A DNA stretch of 39,254 nucleotides from Polyangia bacterium (GCA_030426145.1 JAUHZF010000035.1:1-39254), one strand, 5' to 3'. Shown: positions 8,148 to 15,998, numbered from the stretch's first letter. The notes: generated by a model from the letters alone, not told the origin. Numbers and translations are program-made.

Positions 8148-8342
8148 ATGACGACCCCTGCTGAACAGCGAGCCGAACTCCTTAGTCTGCGACAGCTTGA
8201 GCAGGCTCTGACCGACGAGTCCCAGGCGAGTGACGTCCCGGCAGCCTCGAAGAAGCGAGCGGCAGTGCATCTCACCATTGTTCAGGCGCGCATTCGGGTG
8301 CTCATGGCAGCCGGGACCGCCGCCGGACTAGTAGACCGGTAG
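8148..8342 (+). CDS. Small helical protein closing the cassette
   Basis: 64 residues from ATG 8148 (MTTPAEQRAELLSLRQLEQ...). The in-frame TTG 8127 or GTG 8124 would add seven or eight residues and place the start nearer the previous stop at 8116. The sequence is rich in Ala, Leu, Glu and Arg and is predicted all-helical. It has no recognised domain. It lies 31 bp after the previous gene on the same strand, so it is probably the last gene of the operon, and the island boundary follows about 240 bp later. Small proteins at this position can be antitoxins or adaptors; this one is unassigned. Confidence 0.5.
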   Translation: MTTPAEQRAELLSLRQLEQALTDESQASDVPAASKKRAAVHLTIVQARIRVLMAAGTAAGLVDR

Positions 8343-8400
8343 GAGGCTGCCCGACTGAGGAGCGACACGGGCCCAGCTGCGAAGCTGAAGCCGACCACGG

Positions 8401-8463
8401 CTGTTACCGTCCTGTTACCAGAACCAACGCATTCTCCTGTCGCATCGCGTCGCGTCCTGTCGC
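8401..8463. repeat. Short direct repeats beside the tRNA-like boundary
   Basis: CTGTTACC occurs at 8401-8408 and 8412-8419, and TCCTGTCGC at 8435-8443 and 8455-8463. Clusters of short direct repeats next to a tRNA-derived junction are typical of integrase arm-binding or excisionase sites, but no integrase gene is present in the window, so the role is inference. Confidence 0.35.
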
Positions 8464-8544
8464 CTCGCCATCATCGCCAACAGCACCTCAGTCGTCACGC
8501 AACCCAGCGAAACCACCTGCTTTTCTCAGTCGTTTCGAGGTGTT

Positions 8545-8644
8545 GGAGAGGTGCCGTCGGCGACGGCGAGAAGGCGGCGTCTTCGATTTGAAAACCGCCG
8601 TAGGGGTGACTCTACCGGGGGTTCGAATCCCTCCTCCTCCGCCA
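8545..8644 (+). pseudogene. Degenerate tRNA-Ser(TGA)-like sequence, probable att boundary of the defence island
   Basis: From the anticodon region to CCA this reads as a good class II tRNA 3' half. TTTGAAA gives anticodon TGA at 8589-8591. A six-pair variable arm closes on a GTGA loop (GTAGGG/CTCTAC, 8600-8615). The T arm GGGGG-TTCGAAT-CCCTC is followed by CTCCTCC, discriminator G and encoded CCA ending at 8644. The 5' half is poor: the candidate acceptor strand GGAGAGG (8545-8551) mispairs with CTCCTCC, and about eight extra bases break the anticodon stem (TCTTCGAT before TTGAAA). An intact 3' half joined to a poor 5' half is what integration at a tRNA 3' end leaves at the distal junction. 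An intact tRNA-Ser should then lie left of the window, with the DISARM island between. Confidence 0.6.
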
Positions 8645-8670
8645 CGCATGACTTCGGCGTCGGTCTCTGC
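8623..8670 (+). repeat. Direct repeat, first copy (tRNA 3' end plus flank)
   Basis: The 21 bases at 8623-8643 (T loop to CCA stem) recur exactly at 8826-8846. The register is kept through 8659-8670 (GTCGGTCTCTGC), which recurs at 8862-8873, with about half of the intervening 15 bases conserved. The copies are exactly 203 bp apart without indels. Confidence 0.75.
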
Positions 8671-8902
8671 TTGCGATGGCTGACACCGAGGGATTCGATC
8701 CTTGTTGACTCCGTGGCTGCACCTCTGGAGCGCCACGCTTCGTGTGGCCTTTGAGCCGCCTGCGCCTTGCTGGCCCGTCGCTCTGCCTGCACTCCGTCCA
8801 CTTCGTGGACTCCGTGCAGCTCGAGTCGAATCCCTCCTCCTCCGCCCAGGATGGCAGTGACGTCGGTCTCTGCGCCTCGCTGGGTATTGCCTTGCTCGAC
8901 TG
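8645..8902. other. Non-coding region with hairpins between the two tRNA-3'-end copies
   Basis: No credible gene. It contains two hairpins: 8732-8748 (CACG-CTT-CGTG core inside GC...GGC) and 8788-8818 (outer TGCAC/GTGCA, inner GTCCAC-TTC-GTGGAC). A T-arm-like GGATTCGATCC lies at about 8691-8701. Together with the flanking repeats this looks like remnants of one or more tRNA copies or of an older, mostly deleted insertion. Confidence 0.45.
8826..8873 (+). repeat. Direct repeat, second copy (tRNA 3' fragment)
   Basis: This copy of 8623-8670 has the same T-loop-to-acceptor sequence but lacks the final A of CCA and any tRNA body upstream. It is a candidate second att scar or the remnant of a tandem tRNA copy. 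Confidence 0.7.
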
Positions 8903-9922
8903 CTACCGCGTCGGGATCGTCGCGATGAACGAATCTACGGAGAGCCCGTAGGCCTCCTCGAGGGCGGCGTCGCGGTGCAGCTGTGCGGCGGCCGTGTCGG
9001 CGGAGAAGGCGTCGTAGGTGGCTTGGCTGGGCACGTTGTCGATCCAGACCCAGTCCCAGTCACGACCGTCGCCGATGTAGACGCCCTCGACGTCGAGTCT
9101 CGCCGCGCGCGTGATCCCCACCTGGGCCTCGGCCGCAGCGATGCTCTCGGCGTAGAGGTCGATGGCCTGCTGCCCGGTTCGGTTGGGCTCGGTCGAGCCC
9201 GCGGGGTACTCGGCTTGGTCGCGAAGGCGAAACACGTTCACGACGTTGAAGGCCGGATCGTCGGCGGTCGGGGGGAAGGGCATCTGCGCCGGGGGCGGGT
9301 CGCCGACGGACTGCAGGTGCGTGACGATGACGAAGCTCGCTTCGAGCCCCGCTTCCTTGTGTATCCCACGCTCCCGAAACTCGGGATGGGCGGTCATCGC
9401 GAACAGCGCGAGCGGGCAGGGATACTCGACGATCGCGACCTGGTCCCAGCTGTCGGGGGATGCCGTCGTCGTGTCCGTCACATCGCCGACGAAAACGACG
9501 CTCGCGCCGATCGCGGTCAGGAACTCGATGGGGCTGTAGAGCTCATTGGCCTCGCGCCCCGTGAGATCGGTGACTCGCCCGTCGGGGTACTTCGCCTGCG
9601 CACGGAAGCGCATGAGGTTCACCATGTAGAAGGGGCCCGCGGTGGGGTTCATGATCATGCGCTCCACCTGCTGCGGGTTGATCATCCCGTAGGTCGTCTC
9701 GTCACGCTCCCCGAGCGCGTGGAGCAGCTCCGTCATGAGGCTCGGGTCGTCGCAGAGATTGGGCGTCAGCTCCACGGGCGGCGCGGCCCCTCCCGATCCA
9801 CCACCGGAGCCCGTGCCCCCGCTGCCCGTGGTCGTCGGGTTGGCGCTCTCGTCACTGCACCCGAGCAGAGCGCCAGTGAGGAAGAGCGTGGAGACGAGCA
9901 ACGTCAGGCGGGACCGAAGCAT
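8903..9922 (-). CDS. Lipoprotein with two DUF1330/EthD-like dimeric alpha-beta barrel domains
   Basis: 339 residues. A signal peptide (LRSRLTLLVSTLFLTGALLG) ends at the lipobox Cys22, followed by a Gly/Ser/Thr-rich linker (TTTGSGGTGSGGGSGG). Two related segments follow. The first, about residues 94-205, has FYMVNLMRFRAQAKYPDG, ASVVFVGDV and WDQVAIVEYP. The second, about residues 225-335, has NVVNVFRLRDQAEYP, YIGDGRDWDWVWIDNVPS and a closing helix. This pattern (a strand with NL.RF, then a Y/F.GD. strand, then W....V.YPS) is that of the DUF1330-like ferredoxin-like fold, here duplicated to form a pseudo-dimer. The function is unknown and no catalytic residues can be assigned. The gene is monocistronic and faces the tRNA-derived repeats. 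Confidence 0.8.
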   Translation of the reverse strand: MLRSRLTLLVSTLFLTGALLGCSDESANPTTTGSGGTGSGGGSGGAAPPVELTPNLCDDPSLMTELLHALGERDETTYGMINPQQVERMIMNPTAGPFYMVNLMRFRAQAKYPDGRVTDLTGREANELYSPIEFLTAIGASVVFVGDVTDTTTASPDSWDQVAIVEYPCPLALFAMTAHPEFRERGIHKEAGLEASFVIVTHLQSVGDPPPAQMPFPPTADDPAFNVVNVFRLRDQAEYPAGSTEPNRTGQQAIDLYAESIAAAEAQVGITRAARLDVEGVYIGDGRDWDWVWIDNVPSQATYDAFSADTAAAQLHRDAALEEAYGLSVDSFIATIPTR

Positions 9923-10030
9923 GTCACAGTCTCATTGCCCGCCGGCCGACGTTCAAGGTCGGCTACGTAGCGAAGCGTAGTGATGGGCCGGTCGTCAGCG
10001 CCCCGCTATGAGCTGCGGCGCCTCCCCCAC

Positions 10031-10597
10031 CTAGGCACCATCAGGCACACGCCGCGCCCGCAGCTCGGAGACGACGAACCCACCGCTGGCAAGCGCCCCG
10101 AGTGCGAACAATAGCGCCATGAACACGCTCCCCCAGAGATTGGGTTCACCGCCCTCGTTCAAGCGCACGAGCGGCTCGCCCATCTCGAGACCACCGAAGT
10201 CAAGTTCGCTCTTGGGCGCGAGACCGCTGCGCAACATCCCTCGAACCGACGTGAGCTCGGCTACCTCGCTCGGCCAATTCGAGACCTCGGGCGATGAGAG
10301 CGGACCCCAGGTGACCAGCACGTGTACGGGGTTCTTCGCCGTCCAGTCGTTCGCGACGACGGGTGCGGTGATGTACCGGCCGTTCTTGGTCGTCTCATGG
10401 CGTGCGTGCTCTACCGCCACACGTCCGATGACCTCGAGCCAGCGCTCGTCGTGGTAGTCGTTGGCGAAGGAGGCGGCGGCGATCTTCGTCGGCGCTCGCT
10501 CGGACAGCGCCACGCTGAGCTCACCCCAGGCCAGCCAAAGGGCGAAGGGACTCACGCACGCCAGCATGAGGAGCTTGATTCGCGAGACGAGGTCCAT
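10031..10597 (-). CDS. Membrane protein with two predicted spans
   Basis: 188 residues. The first hydrophobic segment is at about residues 8-28 (LLMLACVSPFALWLAWGEL). The second is at about residues 155-178 (GSVFMALLFALGALASGGFV), just before a basic tail (SELRARRVPDG). The roughly 125-residue loop between them contains a plausible beta-rich domain (WLEVIGRVAVEHARHET, PVHVLVTWG). With a basic cytoplasmic tail, the loop would be periplasmic. I do not recognise the family. The gene is separated by about 100 bp from its minus-strand neighbour and is divergent from the next gene. Confidence 0.7.
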   Translation of the reverse strand: MDLVSRIKLLMLACVSPFALWLAWGELSVALSERAPTKIAAASFANDYHDERWLEVIGRVAVEHARHETTKNGRYITAPVVANDWTAKNPVHVLVTWGPLSSPEVSNWPSEVAELTSVRGMLRSGLAPKSELDFGGLEMGEPLVRLNEGGEPNLWGSVFMALLFALGALASGGFVVSELRARRVPDGA

Positions 10598-10701
10598 GGC
10601 ATTCTGCCGCGGGACCTACCGTAGCTGGGATCTCGCGTCGGGAGCACTTCGGCGTGGACCGGTGGTGCCGTATGACGAAGTGCACGGGGAGGAATGGCCG
10701 C

Positions 10702-11031
10702 ATGGAGAGATTCTCGATCACCCACCGTCTGGGGGATGGCGAGTGGGACCCACCCCTCGGCGCGCTGGAGGCGCTCTACGACGAGCTTCGGGAGCACCCC
10801 GAGGACGAGGAACATGGCGACGTGTCCGTGGGACATCTGGAATCTGAGGAGTCACTGAGTGCGTACCGCAGCGGCCTGCTCGTGCGAGAGAGCATGGCCA
10901 CCAACGAGACGCGTCACATGGCGAACGTGCCCAAGAGCAAGGTCCTGGATCTGTGGCGTGCCCTCGCGCAGGGAGACATAGCCACGCTCGACCGGGAACC
11001 CTGGAAGCCGGGCCACCCAATCGCGCAATGA
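10702..11031 (+). CDS. Small cytoplasmic protein resembling orphan immunity-type proteins
   Basis: 109 residues from ATG 10702, with a strong ribosome-binding sequence GGGGAGGA at 10686-10693, eight bases upstream. The block HGDVSVGHLESEESLSAY, then VRESMATNETRHMANVP, then LDLWRALAQGDIATLDREPW recalls a widespread small family, common in actinobacteria and myxobacteria, often found near polymorphic toxin loci. I cannot name it with certainty. There is no signal peptide or membrane span. No toxin gene is adjacent, so if it is an immunity protein it is an orphan. Confidence 0.7.
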   Translation: MERFSITHRLGDGEWDPPLGALEALYDELREHPEDEEHGDVSVGHLESEESLSAYRSGLLVRESMATNETRHMANVPKSKVLDLWRALAQGDIATLDREPWKPGHPIAQ

Positions 11032-11061
11032 GGCTCAGGACATCGACCAGGTGCCACCCTC

Positions 11062-11747
11062 CTAGGCGGGCCAGCGCATTGGCATCACCATGCCGCCGAG
11101 CTCGCGGCCGTCGAGGGCTACGACGACGACCGCGTCGTTTCGGTCTCCGAAGACCAACCGGAGGTACTCCGAGTTCAAGGCGTCGAGCAACGGGCCGATG
11201 TGGGCCAGCGCCACATGCGCCTCGAACTGACCATCGACCTCGCCTTGCAGCACGGCGCCTTGGCCGAGTTTGGGGCCGACGATCTGCAGGCCCATGGAGT
11301 GGGACGAGAGCAACACGCTGGGTTCGCCCGCCCGACGTAGCGTCTTCCGCAGGCCGCCTCGGTTCACCTCCGCCCGCGCTCGGTGCCGGGTGGTGATGCC
11401 GTCGGCGTAGGGAGGAAACGGGCCCTCGATCAGGGGCCAGCGCCGCCGCTCACCTCGATGGCCTCCGCCCCAACCTCCACGCGCGGGGTTTGGGCGTGCT
11501 GCACGAAGGCGATGAGCTCGAGCACATGCGCCTTGGCCACCACCCCGGCCGGGGTGGCGACGGGTTGGCCTCCTACGGGCAGGCACGTGTGAAACACCTT
11601 CACCCCGTCCGTCGACGCCAGGAAGAGGCGCTGGCCGTCGGCCGCGACGTTGACGCCGGCCATGGTGGGCCAGCCGCCTTGGTCGGTCGTGAACCGGGAT
11701 GCCCTCTCGAAGGCATCGGCCATCAACGCACCTGACAGCTCGGTCAT
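11062..11747 (-). pseudogene. DnaN-like sliding-clamp gene with a frameshift
   Basis: Two overlapping frames together read as part of a DNA polymerase III beta clamp. The first, from ATG 11747, gives a clamp-like domain (TMAGVNVAADGQRLFLASTD) and runs to a stop just after VEVGAEAIEVSGGAGP. The second picks up at WPLIEGPFPPYADGI, near 11440, and ends with LRLVFGDRNDAVVVV and VMPMRW, the typical DnaN C-terminal signature (MPMR). Joining them needs one extra base, or a -1 slip, in the GGCGGCGCTGGCCCC stretch around 11432-11446. The N-terminal clamp domain is absent, leaving about 225 residues instead of about 370. It is either a decayed paralogue or an assembly error. It cannot be the replicative clamp of the cell. 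Confidence 0.65.
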
Positions 11748-11791
11748 GGCCGCACGGTCCGGCCGTGGATCTCGAAGCCGCGCTTCTTCAT
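11744..11791 (-). other. 15-codon open frame overlapping the DnaN-like start
   Basis: MKKRGFEIHGRTVRP followed by TGA; its end overlaps the ATG of the DnaN-like frame (ATGA). It could be a short upstream coupling peptide or the out-of-frame remnant of a longer N-terminus. Evidence is weak. Confidence 0.25.
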
Positions 11792-11903
11792 GACTCGAGT
11801 ATACGCGCGTTTCGACCGGTTCTCCCCGCCCGCCGAGCGCCCCGAATGGGACGACCGGCGGGCTGGTTGCCGTCGTGGCCGCATCACTGCGGCCGTGGTT
11901 GGT

Positions 11904-13028
11904 CTACCAGCACTTGACGTAGTTGCCCGTGCTCGCCACGTGGCAGTCCACGTCGATCATGTCTTCGATCCAAGCCACCTTGTGCTGAAGACGAACGGCG
12001 CGCTGCTTTCCGTCCTTCGCCGCGCACTTGTTCGATCCCACCTTGTCGCTGTTGACGTGAAGACCGGCGACGGCCCAGAAGCCGGTGGTCGCGACGCCCA
12101 TGACGGGGCCGCCGGAGTCACCATTGCACGCCCGCGCGTAGCCCGCGTCGCTGATGAAGTAGTTACCATTGGACCAGCTGTCGTTGTACGACATGTACCG
12201 GAGGGTGCCGCTTCCGCCGCCGCTGTGCGAGGTTACGCCTCGGCCGTACATCCACATGCTGCCCAGGGTGCTCAGGTATCCCGTCCAGATCCGGAATCGG
12301 TCGGACTCGGAGAAGTTGGGGAAGTTGTTCGGCGGGAACAGCTTGACCACCGCGAGGTCGTTCGACGCCGTCCCATTGTAGCTGGGGTGGCGATTGACAC
12401 GTACGGTTCCGGAGAAGGCCACCGACTTGACGGGAATGGTTCCCTGGTAGTTCCAACGACGGATCGTGAGACTGGTGTTGAAGTTGTCTGCCGACGAGGT
12501 TCCACCGAAGCAGTGCGCCGCGGTGAGAATGGCGCGTTCACTGATGAGAACGCCGGTGCAGCCGACGCTGAGCTCGACGACGCCGCCGCGGCCACTCAGC
12601 GAGCCATTCATGATGTTCTGTGGTTCGGTCTCCTCTTGCTCTCCGTCGAGGACTTCGCCCTCGCCTTCGAGGCCGTCTTCCCAGGCGTTCTGGTCACGCA
12701 AGGATTCCACCATGTCGTCGACTTCGGCCACGGCGTAGGCGGCTTGTTCGAACTGTCGGGCGCGTTCGCACGAGTCGACCACGTCGAATCCCGCCTTGTC
12801 GCGAATGAGCTCGTCGACGGCGAGCTCCGCCGTCATTCGTCGAAAGTGAAACTGGCGGTCTTCACACTGAATGAACCCGTCCGGGACTTCTTCGGGGTCG
12901 ATAGCCTCTGCATTGAACTCCCCGACGGGTACATCTTCGAGAAGCGGTCCCTCCATGTCGTCGGTTTCACTGTCGGCACAGCCGGCGAGGAGCGTTGCAA
13001 TGGCAATGATAGCTGATAGGTTTCGCAT
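11904..13028 (-). CDS. Trypsin-like (S1 family) serine protease lipoprotein
   Basis: 374 residues from ATG 13028 (MRNLSAIIAIATLLAGC), with a lipobox cysteine at residue 17. An acidic pro-region of about 120 residues (ETDDMEGPLLEDVPVGEF, FRRMTAELAVDELIRDKAGF, EGEGEVLDGEQEETEPQN) precedes the chymotrypsin-fold domain. The catalytic triad is visible: His in ILTAAHCFGG, Asp in SNDLAVVKLF and Ser in NGDSGGPVMG. Paired cysteines (VGC...AHC, ARAC) suit a secreted enzyme. The sequence GGVVELSVGCTG before the His resembles the start of the mature enzyme after activation cleavage. It is probably an outer-membrane-attached or periplasmic predatory or processing protease. A longer reading from 13130 is possible but lacks a credible signal peptide. 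Confidence 0.88.
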   Translation of the reverse strand: MRNLSAIIAIATLLAGCADSETDDMEGPLLEDVPVGEFNAEAIDPEEVPDGFIQCEDRQFHFRRMTAELAVDELIRDKAGFDVVDSCERARQFEQAAYAVAEVDDMVESLRDQNAWEDGLEGEGEVLDGEQEETEPQNIMNGSLSGRGGVVELSVGCTGVLISERAILTAAHCFGGTSSADNFNTSLTIRRWNYQGTIPVKSVAFSGTVRVNRHPSYNGTASNDLAVVKLFPPNNFPNFSESDRFRIWTGYLSTLGSMWMYGRGVTSHSGGGSGTLRYMSYNDSWSNGNYFISDAGYARACNGDSGGPVMGVATTGFWAVAGLHVNSDKVGSNKCAAKDGKQRAVRLQHKVAWIEDMIDVDCHVASTGNYVKCW

Positions 13029-13280
13029 GAATGCGCCTATTGCAGGCGTTGTGCCACCCACCGAATCGCGCCCCGGGGCCCGCAAGTGCGCGAAAGGTCT
13101 TGGCCGCAGCGCGTTGCCCCGAAGGCCCATGTCACCTGCGGGTGGCGTTGGCCTTCGAAGCCGTTACCAGCGTCTCCTGCTCGTCGGATTTCTGCCCAGC
13201 CGCTCGCCGCATCGCCGACGTGGATGGTCTGCGTTGAAACGCCCATTCCCAGCCGCGCGCAGCCGGTAGAAGATGGTCGA

Positions 13281-13682
13281 GTGATCGAGATCAAGTCGGC
13301 CTTCTGTGCCGAGGTCGAGGTGAACGAGTGGCAGCCCGATGGACAGGAGCAGGTGAACCTGATGCTTCAGGTGGAAATTGGAAGCCGCGGTAGGGAGGCG
13401 CGCGACGTCTTCACGCTGTGGGTGACGACTCCCGAGGCGTTGATGACGCTTGCGGGTCGCGGCCTGCTGGTCGAGCGCGCGACGCTCGTTCTCAGTCCGT
13501 TCAGCTGGAAGGCACTCTGGGAGGCTATCGACGCGATCCTCGAGCGATGCGACAAGGGGGACGGCTGGGCTCGTATCTCGCAGCGGCTGGAACGCTACTT
13601 CCACTACGAGTTCGAGGACTACGTGCCGCCGCCACCACTCGATGGACCGGACCCGGATAGGGAAGACGAACCAGACGACTGA
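13281..13682 (+). CDS. Imm8-like immunity-family protein
   Basis: 133 residues from GTG 13281. The central motif VNLMLQVEIGSRGREARDVF followed by LWVTTPEALMTLAGR matches the pattern of the Imm8 family (a strand with LQ..IG..G....D.F.F.V.TP..L), small cytoplasmic proteins usually encoded next to polymorphic toxins. Next come a hydrophobic strand, a helix (WEAIDAILERCDKGDGW), an aromatic segment (LERYFHYEFEDY) and a Pro/Asp-rich tail. An in-frame ATG at 13224 gives a longer but unlikely N-terminus. No cognate toxin lies beside it. The family assignment comes from motif resemblance only. Confidence 0.65.
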   Translation: MIEIKSAFCAEVEVNEWQPDGQEQVNLMLQVEIGSRGREARDVFTLWVTTPEALMTLAGRGLLVERATLVLSPFSWKALWEAIDAILERCDKGDGWARISQRLERYFHYEFEDYVPPPPLDGPDPDREDEPDD

Positions 13683-13774
13683 TCACGCGCGCCGGCTTTC
13701 CCTCGCATCACACCCAGCGCCACTCTGCTCGACACGGCTTTCGCGCGGAGAGCCGGCATGCAACGGTGGTCCTC

Positions 13775-15914
13775 ATGTTGGGCATCCCTCGGGTGGCGGC
13801 GGTCCTGGCGCTTACCGCGCTCGCCGCCTGTGGACAGAAAGACTCCGCGCCCGGCCCGACCGCCGCGGCGACGACGACCGCGACGGCGGCAAAGACCAAA
13901 GCCGCGTACCGCCAGGTGGCGATCGGTCACCGGCATGCATGCGCGCTCACCGGCGACGGCAAGCTCATCTGTTGGGGGGGCCAAGGCCGGGCTCGGGCAA
14001 ACCGTCGGTGAGAAGGAGTCGCCCTATCAATTGAAGCCCGCGCCATTGGCCGCGCTGACGAGCGAGACGGTGATGTCGATCGCCACCGAGTTCGACGATA
14101 CCTGCGTCGTCACCGACAAGAAGGAAGCGTACTGCTGGCAGGGCGGGGTGAGCCCCAAGTCACCTACGAAGGTGAGCGGCGTCTCCGGGATCGCGCAGCT
14201 CGACGTGGGGATGAGCCACACGTGCGCGGTGTTGGGCGACGGCACGATGCGCTGCTGGGGCTTCAACTCCGAGGGCAGCCTCGGCGGCGGCGATACCGAG
14301 TTCGCTGACGGACCCGTCACGGTCAAGGGCGTGGCCAAGGCGGTCGAAGCCGCAGCCGGCGAAAGCCACAGCTGTGCGCGTCTCGAGACGGGGAAGGTCA
14401 CGTGTTGGGGCGGCGGTCGCTACGGCCAGCTCGGCCACGGCAAGAAGGACGACAGCCTCGTGCCGGTTGAGGTGTCGGGGATCACCGACGCGACACAGAT
14501 CAGTGCGCACGGCGACGCGAGCTGCGCCCGCCACACCACCGGCAAGGTCTCGTGCTGGGGACAGCTCGGTGACGACGAAAGCGGCGCCCCGAAAAGGGTC
14601 GAGGGACTGCCGGCCGTGGTCGATGTCGACGTGGGCAGCCGGTTCGCCTGCGCGCGCGAAGAGAACGGTACGCTCTGGTGCTGGGGTGACATCGAGACGG
14701 GGGCGATCGGCGCCGCCACCGACGGCACCAAGCCGAACGTGGGACCGACCAAGGTCACCACCCTACAGGGCGTGTCCGACGTCGACGCATCGATGACGGG
14801 CGCCTGCGCCATTACCGCGTCGGGCCAGTCCGTGCACTGCTGGGGATCGGCCGACGGCGGTCGCCTCGGCGATGGAAGCACCGTGCTGCAGCTGTCACCG
14901 GTCGGGGTGAGGGGCCTCGACGACGCTCAGACCTTGGCGCTCCAGGACAACCTCAGCTGCGCCTTGAAGAAAGACGGCACCGTCGCGTGTTGGGGATGCA
15001 GGCGCCAGGGGCCTTTCGCCGATGGGAAGCGCTGCGACGTGCCTATGGTTTTGAAGGGGGCGGTGGGGGTCCAGCAGCTCGGGATCTCCGGCGGCTCCGT
15101 GTTCGCCATCGATGGCGACGGCAAGGTCACCCGCTGGCTCTGGATGGGCGGAAAGACCGACGCCGGCCAGGTGATCAAAGGACTCGACGATACGGCGCAG
15201 GTCGGGGGCTGGGCCGGCCGCGTATCCGCGCGATTGAACGACGGGCGCGCGGCCCAGGTTTGGCTCGGTGCCTTCGATGGCGAAGCGACGGTGCAGCCGT
15301 TCTCCAACTTCACCGACTTGACCTCCCTCGACGAGTCCCCCTGCAGCGGTCAGTGTCGTCGGATGTGCGGCGTGCGTAAGGGCGGCACCATTGGTTGCGT
15401 GCGCTACCGTCCCTCGCGGGACGCCAAGCCGGCCAAGACGCCCCTGCGCGCCGACGCCGATGCGAAGAACCCACTTAAGGACGTCATCGACATCGCGCTG
15501 GGCAAAGACCACAGCTGCGCCGCCACCAAAGACGGCAACGTCCATTGCTGGAAAAACGACCCCGACGAAGGCGACATCACCCCCACCGAGGTCGCGGGCC
15601 TGAGCGACGTCGCCGAGGTTCGCGTAGACTACGAAGGCAAGACCCGTTGTGCCCGCAAGACCTCGGGCCAGATCCTCTGCTGGACCAACGACTACGAGCT
15701 CGAGGGCAAGCTCGGCATCGGCTATCTCGCCGACCTCAAGACCCCGACGCCCGTGCCCGGCATCACCGACGCCAAGGAGCTGCACATGTCGGGCGACCAC
15801 GTCTGTGTCGTGCACCAAACCGGCAAGGTCAGCTGCTGGGGCAGCAACGCCCGCGACCAGGTCGGCGCGGAGAAGTCCGCCCGAGCCTACGTGCCGGTGG
15901 CGGTGGCGTTCTAA
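13775..15914 (+). pseudogene. RCC1-repeat lipoprotein interrupted by a frameshift in a G7 tract
   Basis: The gene starts at ATG 13775 with a lipoprotein signal (MLGIPRVAAVLALTALAAC) and an alanine/threonine linker. The first RCC1-type unit (YRQVAIGHRHACALTGDGK) runs into a tract of seven G at 13974-13980, after which this frame stops at 14011. Deleting one G joins it to the next frame (CWGAKAGLGQ), which continues to 15914 with about ten more units (for example GMSHTCAVLGDGTMRCWG, KDHSCAATKDGNVHCW). The joined product would be about 712 residues forming one or two seven-bladed propellers with conserved Cys-Trp-Gly turns. Such proteins in myxobacteria are surface lipoproteins of unknown role. 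The break could be real decay, phase variation at the G tract, or a sequencing error. Confidence 0.75.
13974..13980 (+). repeat. G7 homopolymer at the RCC1 frameshift
   Basis: Seven consecutive G in codons for Cys-Trp-Gly. One base fewer (G6) or two more (G9) would restore the reading frame across the whole RCC1 gene, so this tract is a candidate contingency site. Confidence 0.7.
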
Positions 15915-15983
15915 TTCCTTCCTGTCATACCGGCTGGGCTTCGAGGCTACGCCGTTCCGGGGGCCCTTTGGCGAGTCGGTACT

Positions 15984-15998
15984 CCTCGCCCCGCGAGG
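15984..15998. terminator. GC-rich hairpin between convergent genes
   Basis: CCTCGC-CCC-GCGAGG forms a perfect six-pair stem with a three-base loop between the convergent RCC1 gene and the MYXO-CTERM-like gene. There is no T tract, so terminator activity is only suggested by position. Confidence 0.3.

Noticed and set aside
8545..8644. tRNA-Sec (selC) or other functional class II tRNA
   Set aside because: The length (100 nt) and long variable arm suggested it, but there is no TCA anticodon, the acceptor stem has mispairs, and the anticodon stem is interrupted. The 3' half fits tRNA-Ser(TGA) better.
8488..8801. Minus-strand open frames with GGGGIRTPGRVTPTAVFK-type peptides over the tRNA region
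   Set aside because: These are antisense translations of the tRNA-Ser 3' half, a familiar type of false gene. They were used only as support for the tRNA identity.
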